From JADMJV01 sp964649085 (GTDB taxonomy: Bacteria; Vulcanimicrobiota; Xenobia; Xenobiales; JADMJV01): a stretch of DNA of 64,000 bases. Below the pieces are notes generated by a model that was not told the DNA's origin, searched no databases, and saw nothing but the letters and a program-made list of their open reading frames with translations. The DNA lies in NCBI GenBank assembly GCA_964649085.1, contig CAZYPN010000021.1, forward strand, positions 42,973 to 106,972, given 5' to 3'. Shown here one piece after another: positions 1 through 8,578 of the stretch (positions are counted from its first letter, which is position 1; each line of letters opens with the position of its first letter). The position numbers and the translations under genes were made by a program.

Positions 1-1
1 T

Positions 2-457
2 TCTTTCACTCTGCCCCTGGTGTTGCTGGCTTCGATTCCGATGGAGCTCCCCGGAGTCGTCCTGGGTTTGCTACTCACAGGCCAGGGGTTTTCCAGTGTG
101 TCTTTGCTGGGTCTGGTGGTTTTGCACGGAATGGACCTCACCGCCTCGCTGTTGCTTGTGGACGCGGTATGGGGCCACAAACGAACCAAAGGCTCCCTGG
201 AGGAGGCCCTGTGTGAGGCACTCCCTCGCAGGCTGTTGCCGATCCTCTTGACGGCCACCATTACCGTGGGCGTGTTGTTGCCGCTGGTGCTGACTCCGGG
301 TGGAGGCTTTGACGCCTATGCTCCGCTGGTTACCGTGATCGTGGGAGGCCTGCTTTCGTCTACCTTTTTGTCGTTATGGGTCACCCCTGTTCTGCTTCGT
401 TTGCACGGGGGATTTGCCAGGTCTCCCGACGAACAAGGCGCCACCGCACAACACTGA
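2..457 (+). CDS. RND-family efflux transporter, C-terminal fragment
   Basis: This is the C-terminal 151 residues of a gene that begins before the window; the frame is open from base 2. The stretch contains four hydrophobic segments, and phrases such as LLGLVVLHGMDLTASLLLVD, then a basic loop leading to LPRRLLPILLTATITVGVLLPL, match the last transmembrane bundle of AcrB/CzcA-type inner-membrane pumps, where an Asn/Gly-rich helix is followed by an amphipathic loop and helices 11-12. RND pumps export substrates from periplasm or inner membrane using the proton gradient. Seventeen bases separate it from the multicopper oxidase, so the two may be co-transcribed and serve metal (copper) export, but the substrate-determining parts lie outside the window. 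Confidence 0.8.
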   Translation, partial: SFTLPLVLLASIPMELPGVVLGLLLTGQGFSSVSLLGLVVLHGMDLTASLLLVDAVWGHKRTKGSLEEALCEALPRRLLPILLTATITVGVLLPLVLTPGGGFDAYAPLVTVIVGGLLSSTFLSLWVTPVLLRLHGGFARSPDEQGATAQH

Positions 458-474
458 TACGGGAGGGGATCCAC

Positions 475-2001
475 TTGTCAAAACTCGTCAGCCGTCGCCA
501 ACTACTTTCTGCTGGTGCCTCGCTTTGTGGCCTGGGAGCCATCACGATGCTTTCGGGTTGCGGCAATGAAACCTTACAGAGCATTTTTCAGCAGCCGACC
601 AATGTGAACGTCCCCCCCCCTCAGCCCCCACAGGTCCCGCCGGCCTTCATTCAGCCCCAGGAGATCCGCAGTGTGGGCACAACGCTGGATACGTCGTTGA
701 CGTTGGTCCGCGCCGACCATGTTCTCAACGGCGCAAACATCAACGTTCGCACCTATAATGGGACGCTGGGTGGGCCAACGCTCCGTTGTCGTCCCGGTGA
801 TCGGCTGCGCGTCAACGTGATCAATCAGTTGCCAGCTAACCCCGATCAGGGCATGGTGATCGCCGACCATAACGTGCCCCATCACTTCAATTCGACCAAT
901 CTTCACACCCACGGTTTGCACGTCTCGCCGCAGGGCAACAGCGACAACGTTTTCGTAGATATCCAGCCCGGTCAGTCCTTCCAATACGAATACCAGATTC
1001 CGGCCAACCATCCGGCCGGAACCTTCTGGTATCACCCTCACAAACACGGCTCCTCGTCGATGCAACTCTTCAGCGGCATGGCCGGCGCGTTGATTATCGA
1101 GGGCGACATCGATCTGGTTCCCGAGATCGCCGCAGCCCGAGATCTGGTGTATCTGATTACCGAGTTCAATCTGAGCGGCGGCGACGTACCCGCCTTTGTG
1201 GGCGCGTCTTTTCCTCTAAATCAGCGCACTCTGGCCGTCAATGGCGTGTTTCAGCCCACGCTTCAGGCTTTTTCGGGCGAAGTCGTGCGCTTGCGCGTGA
1301 TCAACGGCACAGTGCGCACCAACATTCCTTTCGCGGTCGAGGGCCACGATCTCAACATCATCTCTTTCGACGGCCTGACTTTGCCCAATGTTCGCCAGGC
1401 CGGTTCGACGCTCACCGCACCGGGCAATCGAGTGGATATTCTGGTCCAGGCCGGGGCGCCCGGGCTCTACGAAATTCGCAAGCTCGTCGACAATTCCAAC
1501 AATGCGCCCGATGCTCAGCTGGTGCTGGGCTTCCTGGAGGTTCTGCCCACGGTGGTCAACATGTCGCTGCCCGGCGCCTTGCCTGCTCCTGCAGCTCTGC
1601 CCACCATTGAGGCTGGCGAAGTCACCGGCAATCGAACCCTGACCTTCAGTGTGGGTGCTGGTGGTCCGCTCGGCTTTGGCAGTTTTGAAATCGACGGGGT
1701 GCTCTTCGACGAGAATGTCGTCAACCAGACGGTCAACCTCGGGGCCGTCGAGGAGTGGAAGCTGGTGAACACCAGCAACGTGGCTCACCCCTTCCATATT
1801 CACGTGAACGCCTTTCAGGTGATTTCCATCAACGGCGTGGCGTTGCCGGAACCGGAGTGGCGAGACACGATTTTGATTCCCAAGAATGGTGAGGTGGTAA
1901 TTCGACATCGGTTCGAGGACTTCACCGGTGTGTTTGTGCTGCACTGCCATATTCTGGTCCACGAAGACATCGGCATGATGCAGGTGGTTGAGGTCGTCTA
2001 A
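475..2001 (+). CDS. Multicopper oxidase, Tat-type lipoprotein
   Basis: A 508-residue three-domain multicopper oxidase of the CueO/laccase type, which oxidises metal ions or phenolics while reducing O2 to water. All four copper-site histidine clusters are visible: HTHGLH (144-149), WYHPHKHG (185-192), HPFHIH (438-443) and HCHILVHEDIGMM (490-502), the last giving type-1 Cys491, His496 and axial Met501. I chose TTG at 475 because GGGAGGGG sits 6 bases upstream and the protein then opens with SRRQLL, a hydrophobic segment and the lipobox LSGC, so it looks Tat-exported and lipid-anchored. An Asn/Pro-rich linker follows. No Met-rich copper insert is seen. It follows the RND pump and overlaps the stop of the convergent response regulator by 4 bases. 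Confidence 0.93.
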   Translation: MSKLVSRRQLLSAGASLCGLGAITMLSGCGNETLQSIFQQPTNVNVPPPQPPQVPPAFIQPQEIRSVGTTLDTSLTLVRADHVLNGANINVRTYNGTLGGPTLRCRPGDRLRVNVINQLPANPDQGMVIADHNVPHHFNSTNLHTHGLHVSPQGNSDNVFVDIQPGQSFQYEYQIPANHPAGTFWYHPHKHGSSSMQLFSGMAGALIIEGDIDLVPEIAAARDLVYLITEFNLSGGDVPAFVGASFPLNQRTLAVNGVFQPTLQAFSGEVVRLRVINGTVRTNIPFAVEGHDLNIISFDGLTLPNVRQAGSTLTAPGNRVDILVQAGAPGLYEIRKLVDNSNNAPDAQLVLGFLEVLPTVVNMSLPGALPAPAALPTIEAGEVTGNRTLTFSVGAGGPLGFGSFEIDGVLFDENVVNQTVNLGAVEEWKLVNTSNVAHPFHIHVNAFQVISINGVALPEPEWRDTILIPKNGEVVIRHRFEDFTGVFVLHCHILVHEDIGMMQVVEVV

Positions 2002-3503
2002 CCGCCGCCTTGCTGCACCGCTGCGGTCAGGGCCTGACCCGCCTGGCGAAGGTCGGGGTAGCGTTCGTCGGGCTCGGTTCGGGTCATTCGTTGGCGAATG
2101 TCCGCGAGGAGTCCGGTTTGTAGCACCTGCCCGAGCAACAGGCCCAGCACGTACTGGTCCGAGGCCGGGGTTGGCTGCTCCTGGCGGGCTGCCTCGGGGG
2201 CACAGGGGTAGTGAAGGGCGATGGCGTGGTTTTGCAAAATGGCCCGGCGCCGCTCGAGAAATTTGCGGGGGCTGAATTCCCTCAGTTTGGCGGGTTGACC
2301 GGGCCATTTCTCGATGTCTTGCAGCGAGAACGAGCCGCTGCAGCGACCCTGCTGGTGGTGCTGCAAAACCTCCAGAAAGACCGGGCGTAACAGATCCCAT
2401 GCCGCCCTGGCCCCCAGGCCCTCGGCCGGGATGTGTCGCTTGAGCGAAAGCGACTCTCCAGCAAAGTAGAGAAAGAAGTGGCCATAGGCTTCCTTCAGCA
2501 GCTGATGGGATTCGTTCTGGAGAAAAGCACGAGATTCGTCATCGGCGGGCAGGCACAAGATGACGTCCCCTCGCGGCGTGTCGTAGAGGCGAGCGCGGGG
2601 AGTGGGGCTCGACCGCAGCGTGTGCAACTGGTGGCCTTCCAGTTGCAGCCCCAAAAAGGGATCCTGATCGGCCTGGCCGGTTCCTTCGCTCCAGAGCCAG
2701 TGAAAGGTGGAATAGGCCTCGAGGTTCTGGCGGCGAGCCTGATCGGAATGCAACAGCGGAAAGGCGCGCTGAAGGTGAACCGACTCCACTCGGCCGTCCT
2801 GAACCTTCGAATAGAGTTGTCGGAACAGCGGCATCGTCAGGGTGGTCGAGGGGGCATGCTGGAATCCCTCGCTCAAGCAGGCTTCTTCCAACACCTGATA
2901 ACGCTGGGTGAGAGCCTTCCACTGCTGCGGCTGGTCCTGGCGAAGATACTCGAGTTCGAGCGTCTCCAACGCACAGAACAGGGGGTAGACCTCTTCGGCC
3001 GAGCGCCTGCCTGAGCGCATGAGCAAAAACAGCCTCTGGAGGCATAGCCTGCGAATGTCATTGAGCTTTTCCAGATGAGCATCGTAGAGCCAGCGTGCGG
3101 CCTTGCTGCCCAGCCGAGAGAACAGGCCACGAAAGGGCATTTCGCGTTCCAATACGCTGCGCAGTGTTTGCAGCAGCACGGTCAATTTGAACGGCTTGCG
3201 CAAATAATCATCAGCCTGAATTCGGGCCGCCTTGATGGGTACATCCAGGTCGGCATAGCCCGTCATGACGATGCTACGCAGTTGAGGCTGACGCTTCTTG
3301 ATGGCCGCAATGGTGTCCACGCCGTCCAGTTCGCCAGCCATTCGTACGTCGCTGAGGATCAGGTGAAACTGTTGTTGCTGTGCGGCTGTAAGCGCCGCCT
3401 GGCTACTGCCAACGGCTACCACCCGGTAGTCGTTTTCATCGAGCACTTCGGCGATCGTCTCGCGTAGAACCTCGTCGTCTTCGAGCAGCAGGATGGACTG
3501 CAC
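1998..3503 (-). CDS. Response regulator with kinase-like C-terminal region
   Basis: About 501 residues. Residues 1-120 are a clear receiver domain: acidic pair D9/D10, phospho-acceptor D52 in ILSDVRM, MTGYAD for the switch Thr, and Lys in LRKPF. The remainder has no DNA-binding or enzyme domain I recognise. From about residue 300 the order of motifs resembles a protein kinase fold: a nucleotide-lobe-like start, a CSGSFSLQDI stretch where the catalytic loop would be, then SDQYVLGLLLGQVLQTG and PDERYPDLRQAGQAL, which resemble the kinase C-lobe. The catalytic Asp and DFG are not visible, so a pseudokinase is inferred. GTG at 3503 is chosen because the receiver fold begins right there; ATG at 3572 is possible and neither has a good ribosome site. 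Confidence 0.75.
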   Translation of the reverse strand: MQSILLLEDDEVLRETIAEVLDENDYRVVAVGSSQAALTAAQQQQFHLILSDVRMAGELDGVDTIAAIKKRQPQLRSIVMTGYADLDVPIKAARIQADDYLRKPFKLTVLLQTLRSVLEREMPFRGLFSRLGSKAARWLYDAHLEKLNDIRRLCLQRLFLLMRSGRRSAEEVYPLFCALETLELEYLRQDQPQQWKALTQRYQVLEEACLSEGFQHAPSTTLTMPLFRQLYSKVQDGRVESVHLQRAFPLLHSDQARRQNLEAYSTFHWLWSEGTGQADQDPFLGLQLEGHQLHTLRSSPTPRARLYDTPRGDVILCLPADDESRAFLQNESHQLLKEAYGHFFLYFAGESLSLKRHIPAEGLGARAAWDLLRPVFLEVLQHHQQGRCSGSFSLQDIEKWPGQPAKLREFSPRKFLERRRAILQNHAIALHYPCAPEAARQEQPTPASDQYVLGLLLGQVLQTGLLADIRQRMTRTEPDERYPDLRQAGQALTAAVQQGGG

Positions 3504-3683
3504 GGCTAATTCGTTTTCCCAAAGCGGCCGGGAAGAAATGCACTCGGGAATCGATGACCCATAGCTCGGCATTTCGAAATACATTTTGAAATTCCCTGGC
3601 TTCCACTCCGGGTTGCGCGGGGCCCAAGGGTTTTCCGACCGGGACAGAAAAGACCACCCCATCCGAGCTGAATGGAGCCACTC

Positions 3684-6128
3684 ATGTCCGCCGATTCACT
3701 TGCTCAACAACTGGCTGAGCTTCAAGCAGAGAACGAAAGTTTACGGAGTCAGCTGTCCGAGCCCGACCTGAAAGCCTTCGAGCAAATTCGGGAACTGCGA
3801 AGTGCAAACAAGAAGCTGGCCGACGACGTGAAACGCCTGACGGGCGAGAGTGTCCAGCTGGCCTTCAAGAATCGGGGCCTGGAGCAGCAGGTCAAGAAGC
3901 TTCAGGAAGAGTTGGGACAGGCCGCTGAACAGGGCCAGCGACTTCATCAGTCGATGGAAGAGCTGCAGGGTGAACTCTCTCAGAGTCGCGAGCAGGTGCT
4001 ATCCCACGAACAGGAGCTCGAGCGGCAGAAGGCGGCTCTGTCGCAAGGACAGGCCTCGCTACACAATCTTCAAGAAGAACTACGTCAGCGCGAAGAGCGG
4101 ATCGCCAAATTGGAGCACCTGGTCAACGACTTCAAGGAGCAGTTTCTCTCCGGAGATTTTGCCGCAGTCGCTGAGCCTCCCTCGGCCGAGGGGGCTTATG
4201 CTTTGCTGCAACTCCATCTCGGAGAGGCTCTGGGGCTTTCCGGACAGACTCTGGTGGATCAGGTCTATGATCTGATGGGTGTCGACCACTCCAGCGACGA
4301 TATGGAGGTGCTCGAGGACCTTTTTGAGTGTCTTCAGGACACCGGCGAGGCCGTTTTTTCTTCCCCCGAGGAGCAGGCTGTGTTGAAGCAGTCGCTGCAG
4401 CGCACCTGGGGTCTGCTGTCGGGGCAGCCTTCGCTGACGTCCACCTCGGCGCAGGTTGTGGAAGTCGACTCGATTGCCGAGCCGGAGCCGGTGGCAGAAC
4501 TCGAACCTGCACCCTCGGCTCCTGCCGAGCCCGAAGTGGTGGTCGAGGTGGAGCCTGAGCTTGAGCCTGAACCCCCCCTCGATGCGGAGTTGGAGCCAGA
4601 GGCCGAAGCCCACGAAGACGCGAGCGCAGAGTTCCAGGTGCCCGAACTGGAGTTGGCAACGGAGCCCGTCCCTGAAAACGAGCCCGAGCTTGCGGCTGCC
4701 GAAGAGGAGCCGGCGGCCGTCGAGCAAGAGCCGGCCGTCGAGGAAGGCGGCCTGGACCTGGACGCTCTGTTGGGCATGGGCTCCGAGGAGCCGGTGGTCG
4801 AGGTTGAGGCTACGTCCCATGGCGACGCCGAAGTGGTTGACGAAGTGGTTGACGAAATTGCAGAGCCAGCCGCCGAGTCCCAGAGCCCGACTGGAGACCA
4901 CCATGGTGCCTGGGTGCCGCCTCAGGCGCGCGCCAAACAGGAACAGATCGAGAGTGCTCTGGAACTGGTTCAAAGCCAGCCCGCTCTGGCTCTGGAAATG
5001 TTGGAGCAGGCCCTCGAGGTGGAGGTCTGGGTGGAAGCCGAGCCGCGGGCGCATCTGGCCGTGGCCAGGCTGAAAGCCAGCCTGCACGACATCATGGACC
5101 CTCTCAGCGAGGCGATGGCGGGAGTTGAGGTCGAGGACCTGTTTCCTCTGCTGTCGGCAGCCGAGTCGGTGGCCCGAGGTTCGGTGGCCGAGCGCCTGGG
5201 GTTGTTTTACCAGTTTGGTATGACCTCTCGAGCCGACATGCTCAAGTTGGAATCAGGAGTGGGCCTGGGTAAGCGCAGTCTGAACCGAGACTTCGTCGCC
5301 AGTATCGGCGACGAAGTGGAAGAGCAGATCGTGGGCTTTCTTCGCGATCACCTGATCCCCAAAGCCGGACTGCACCTGCCGATGCCCTCTCAGAAGTTTC
5401 AGGACCGCCTGGAGGCCACGGGCCCGGCAGCTTTTGTGGGAACGTTGCGCCAGGCTCTCAGGGCGGTGGACTACACCCTGTTCAATTTCCCCGATCTGAA
5501 GGTGCTGACCTATGATGGACCCGACACCTTCGTCGTGGACGCCTGTGCCGAGCCCGAACTGACCCTGGTGTTCCATCGCGACATCGAAGGGTTGCCCCCC
5601 GAGGAACTGTGTTTCCTGGTGTTCCGCCATCTGGTGGGTATGTACCGCGGCCACAGCCAACTGGCTCACATGGCCGAAGGCCTGGACGATGCCGCTCGAT
5701 TGCGCCTCATACAGGCGGCCGTCGAGCTTTTCCTGGAAGAAAACGCCATGCCCCATCCCGAGCTCCAGCAACGACTCGATGCGTTGCAGCCCGGCCCCGA
5801 CTTCGAGTCACTGGCCAGCCAGTTGCTCCTGCAACTCTATCAGGCAAGCAACTGGGAGGGCTTTCTCTACACTCGGGAGTTCCTCTGGCAAGGCGAGGTG
5901 TTCAGCAAACGCCTCAACCCGTTGGCGGACCACGAGGCGGCGCGTCTCGTGGGCATCACGGCGGCTACCTATGGGAGTCTGCGCGACGAATTGCGCGATC
6001 ACGAGGCCCTGCTCGAGGAATTGCAGCATGGCTTAACACCGCTGTTTGAGGGTAAGCCTGGCCTGGGACCGGCCCGACTACGGCTGCAACGGCTTTGGAA
6101 CAGCTTCCTTGAGGAAGAACAAGGTTAA
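3684..6128 (+). CDS. Coiled-coil protein with Glu/Pro linker and M48-like tail
   Basis: 814 residues, not a family I can name. Residues 1-155 form a long heptad-rich coiled coil (many Leu, Gln, Glu, Lys). Residues about 270-415 are an extended acidic linker of E-P, E-L-E and V-E-V repeats. After residue 430 the protein is folded and helical. A stretch reading FNFPDLKVLTYDGPDTF, then LTLVFHRDIEGLPPEELCFL and VFRHLVGMYRGHS resembles degenerate, zinc-free M48-like modules found in some bacterial TPR proteins, where the HExxH motif is lost. I start at ATG 3684, since GGAG lies 6 bases before it; ATG 3672 is in frame. No signal peptide, so cytoplasmic. It is divergent from the response regulator and may share its promoter region. 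Confidence 0.75.
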   Translation: MSADSLAQQLAELQAENESLRSQLSEPDLKAFEQIRELRSANKKLADDVKRLTGESVQLAFKNRGLEQQVKKLQEELGQAAEQGQRLHQSMEELQGELSQSREQVLSHEQELERQKAALSQGQASLHNLQEELRQREERIAKLEHLVNDFKEQFLSGDFAAVAEPPSAEGAYALLQLHLGEALGLSGQTLVDQVYDLMGVDHSSDDMEVLEDLFECLQDTGEAVFSSPEEQAVLKQSLQRTWGLLSGQPSLTSTSAQVVEVDSIAEPEPVAELEPAPSAPAEPEVVVEVEPELEPEPPLDAELEPEAEAHEDASAEFQVPELELATEPVPENEPELAAAEEEPAAVEQEPAVEEGGLDLDALLGMGSEEPVVEVEATSHGDAEVVDEVVDEIAEPAAESQSPTGDHHGAWVPPQARAKQEQIESALELVQSQPALALEMLEQALEVEVWVEAEPRAHLAVARLKASLHDIMDPLSEAMAGVEVEDLFPLLSAAESVARGSVAERLGLFYQFGMTSRADMLKLESGVGLGKRSLNRDFVASIGDEVEEQIVGFLRDHLIPKAGLHLPMPSQKFQDRLEATGPAAFVGTLRQALRAVDYTLFNFPDLKVLTYDGPDTFVVDACAEPELTLVFHRDIEGLPPEELCFLVFRHLVGMYRGHSQLAHMAEGLDDAARLRLIQAAVELFLEENAMPHPELQQRLDALQPGPDFESLASQLLLQLYQASNWEGFLYTREFLWQGEVFSKRLNPLADHEAARLVGITAATYGSLRDELRDHEALLEELQHGLTPLFEGKPGLGPARLRLQRLWNSFLEEEQG

Positions 6129-6198
6129 GCAATTTTTGAGCGGGGGGCGCTAACCTCAACTCAGGCCCGGTGGGGGAATGTGAAAGGAGAGGGCGCCC

Positions 6199-6420
6199 GT
6201 GACCAACGCTCAAAACCCAGACCCCACCCAGGACGTCGACGACGTCGCCCTGCACTTTCTCGAAGCCTGGATTTCATCGCCACAGTCGCCGCCTCCGGCT
6301 CCCCTGCCCGAGGTGCAGCGCACCATTGACCCGAGCTTGAGGGCGATTGAGCGGCTGGTGGCGCAGCATCAGGACTTGTTCCGTCGCCACACCCCCAGCC
6401 GCTCCAGACCCCTGGACTAG
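6199..6420 (+). CDS. Small hypothetical protein, 73 residues
   Basis: A short reading frame starting at GTG, with AAAGGAGA 8 bases upstream, one of the best ribosome sites in the window, which is the main reason to believe in it. The product is soluble, with an acidic, helical N-terminal part, a Pro-rich middle and a basic C-terminal end (FRRHTPSRSRP). No family is recognised. It lies 70 bases after the coiled-coil gene on the same strand, so it may be the last gene of that unit, and its stop overlaps the 3' end of enolase by 4 bases. Confidence 0.5.
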   Translation: MTNAQNPDPTQDVDDVALHFLEAWISSPQSPPPAPLPEVQRTIDPSLRAIERLVAQHQDLFRRHTPSRSRPLD

Positions 6421-7712
6421 GTCAGCGCCATGGCTTTCCTCACCACGCTCATGCCGGCGTAGCGGGCTTGCGACCCCAGCATTTCCTCGATGCGAAGCAG
6501 CTGGTTGTATTTGGCGATGCGCTCCGAGCGACACAGCGATCCGGTCTTGATCTGTCCGGCGTTGGTGGCCACCGCCAGGTCGGCGATGAAGGGGTCTTCG
6601 GTTTCTCCCGAGCGGTGGGAGATCACCGAGGTGTAGCGGTTGCACTTGGCCAGTTCAATGCACTGCAGGGTTTCGGTCAGGCTGCCGATCTGGTTGACCT
6701 TGATCAGAATCGAATTGGCAATGCCCTGATCGATGCCCTTCTGCAGGCGCTTGGGATTGGTCACAAACAGGTCGTCGCCGACCAGCTGCACGCTGTGTCC
6801 AAGCTTTTTCGAAAGCGTTGCCCAGCCCGTCCAGTCGTCCTCGCTCAGCCCGTCTTCAATGGAGATGATGGGGAATTTGGCCACCCAATCGAGATACATC
6901 TCCACCATCTGATCCGAGCTGCGCACGGCGCCCCCTGATTTTTCGAAAACGTACTGGCCGTTTTTGAAAAACTCCGAGGCCGCCACGTCGAGGGCCAGAA
7001 ATACGTCCTTGCCGGCTTGATAGCCGGCCTTTTCAATGGCCGTCATGATGATCTCGAGAGCCTCCTCGTTGCTCTTCAGGTCGGGAGCAAAGCCACCCTC
7101 GTCGCCGACGGCGGTGGACAGGCCCTTCTTCTTGAGCACGGACTTGAGGGCGTGAAAAATCTCGGCGCCGCAGCGAAGCCCCTCGCGAAAGTCCGGAGCC
7201 CCGGCCGGCATCACCATGAATTCCTGGACATCCACGGTATTGTCGGCGTGCTGGCCGCCGTTGAGAATGTTCATCATCGGCACCGGCAGCACATGGGCCA
7301 GTGGCCCTCCCAGATAGGCGAACAGGGGCAGCCCCACGTCCTGGGCTGCGGCTCGGGCCACCGCCAGCGACACGGCCAGAATGGCGTTGGCTCCAAGTTT
7401 GGCTTTGTTCTCGGTGGCATCCAGGTCGAGCATGGCCTGGTCGACGGCCATCTGGTCGACGCCCAGCATGCCCTCGATTTCGGGGGCAATGAGTTGCTCG
7501 ACATTGTCGACCGCCTTGAGAACCCCCTTGCCCAGATACACTTTGGGCTCGCCATCTCTCAATTCGACGGCCTCGTGGGTGCCCGTCGAGGCCCCGGAAG
7601 GTACGGCAGCTCGTCCCGTTGCTCCTGATTCAAGCTCCACCTCGACTTCGACCGTGGGATTTCCCCGAGAGTCGAGAATTTGGCGAGCAACAACCGATAC
7701 AATTTCACTCAT
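6417..7712 (-). CDS. eno: Enolase (phosphopyruvate hydratase)
   Basis: 431 residues, the usual bacterial enolase length. It converts 2-phosphoglycerate to phosphoenolpyruvate in glycolysis, in the cytoplasm, using Mg2+. Diagnostic stretches run in order: ARQILDSRGNPTVEVEV, PSGASTGTHEAVELRD, MMNILNGGQHADNTVD, VGDEGGFAPDL, the metal ligands in LALDVAASEF, ISIEDGLSEDDW and LVGDDLFVTN, the catalytic Lys in ILIKVNQIGSLTET, and SHRSGETEDPFIADLAV. I start at ATG 7712, with GGAG upstream and the conserved N-terminus; longer in-frame starts add unconserved residues. It is divergent from mazG across a 113-base gap that contains an inverted repeat. Confidence 0.98.
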   Translation of the reverse strand: MSEIVSVVARQILDSRGNPTVEVEVELESGATGRAAVPSGASTGTHEAVELRDGEPKVYLGKGVLKAVDNVEQLIAPEIEGMLGVDQMAVDQAMLDLDATENKAKLGANAILAVSLAVARAAAQDVGLPLFAYLGGPLAHVLPVPMMNILNGGQHADNTVDVQEFMVMPAGAPDFREGLRCGAEIFHALKSVLKKKGLSTAVGDEGGFAPDLKSNEEALEIIMTAIEKAGYQAGKDVFLALDVAASEFFKNGQYVFEKSGGAVRSSDQMVEMYLDWVAKFPIISIEDGLSEDDWTGWATLSKKLGHSVQLVGDDLFVTNPKRLQKGIDQGIANSILIKVNQIGSLTETLQCIELAKCNRYTSVISHRSGETEDPFIADLAVATNAGQIKTGSLCRSERIAKYNQLLRIEEMLGSQARYAGMSVVRKAMALT

Positions 7713-7728
7713 AACGTTTCTCCGATCC

Positions 7729-7796
7729 ACCCTGGTGCAGGGCTGAACGCAGTTCGTGCCGCGGGAAACCACCCCCTTCCGTCGCCCTGCCAGGGT
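7729..7796. repeat. Inverted repeat between eno and mazG
   Basis: The left arm is ACCCTGG-T-GCAGGGC (7729-7743) and the right arm GCCCTGCCAGGGT (7784-7796). The 13 bases of the right arm all pair with the left, which carries a 2-base bulge. The arms are 40 bases apart. It could be an operator for the divergent genes or a hairpin in the 5' leader of either transcript. Function is inferred only from position. Confidence 0.5.
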
Positions 7797-7825
7797 AAGC
7801 CCTTTGGAGAGGCGAAGCGGGCGTA

Positions 7826-8578
7826 ATGTCGGAGAGCCCCTTTCAAGAGTTGGTCGCCATTATGCAAAGGTTACGGGGGCCCAATGGCTGCCCCTGGGAC
7901 CTCAAGCAGGATCATCAGACTCTGATTCCCTACCTGATTGAGGAGGCTTACGAACTGATCGAGGCCATCGAGGCCAACGACTCCCAAGCGATGCGAGAAG
8001 AACTGGGCGACTTGATGCTGCAGATCGTCTTTCACGCCCAGCTGGCAAGCGAGCGCGGCGACTTTGATGCCGACGATGTATGTCGGGCGATTAACGACAA
8101 GATGGTCCGACGGCATCCCCATGTGTTCGGCCAACAGGCCGGTTTAGAAAGTGCCGAGGAAGTGCTTCAGCAGTGGGAGGTGCTCAAGAGCCAGGAGAAA
8201 GAGGGTTCTCGCTCGGTTCTCGAGGGGGTCAGCTCGGGGCTTCCGGCTCTTCCCCAGGCGGCCTTACTGCAACAGCGCGTGCGCCGCCAGGGCTTTGCTT
8301 ATCCCGATGTCGAATCGGCCTGGAGCAAATTCGAGGAAGAACTCTCTGAGTTCCGTCGTTCTCCCAGTCCAGAGGAGTTTGGCGATATGCTGTTTGCGCT
8401 GGTGTCGGTGGCTCATTTTCACGGCATCGACCCTGAAGCCGCCCTGCGCACGACCAACCGCAAGTTCCGCCAGCGCTATGAGCGGCTCGAGGAACGCTTT
8501 TCCGGCAGCCTGCAGCAACAATCGGCCGAAACGCTTCAGGCCGCCTGGAACGAACTCAAGGCTCGTTCTCAATCTTGA
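7826..8578 (+). CDS. mazG: Nucleoside triphosphate pyrophosphohydrolase MazG
   Basis: 250 residues, typical for MazG with two related all-alpha domains. The family hydrolyses nucleoside triphosphates to monophosphates and pyrophosphate, cleaning the nucleotide pool and, in some species, lowering ppGpp. The N-terminal signature GPNGCPWDLKQDHQTLIPYL is present, as is the metal-binding EEAYELIEAIE helix and EELGDLMLQIVFH. In the second domain the corresponding stretch is EEELSEFRR...EEFGDMLFALVSVA. The start ATG 7826 gives the conserved MazG N-terminus (xFxxLxxIMxxLR). Its 3' end overlaps the convergent foldase gene by 23 bases. Confidence 0.96.
   Translation: MSESPFQELVAIMQRLRGPNGCPWDLKQDHQTLIPYLIEEAYELIEAIEANDSQAMREELGDLMLQIVFHAQLASERGDFDADDVCRAINDKMVRRHPHVFGQQAGLESAEEVLQQWEVLKSQEKEGSRSVLEGVSSGLPALPQAALLQQRVRRQGFAYPDVESAWSKFEEELSEFRRSPSPEEFGDMLFALVSVAHFHGIDPEAALRTTNRKFRQRYERLEERFSGSLQQQSAETLQAAWNELKARSQS

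Noticed and set aside
1216..2400. Long minus-strand open frame over the multicopper oxidase and response regulator genes
   Set aside because: Composition is that of an antisense shadow: irregular Arg/Gln-rich text, no domain, and it covers two well-supported genes in other frames.
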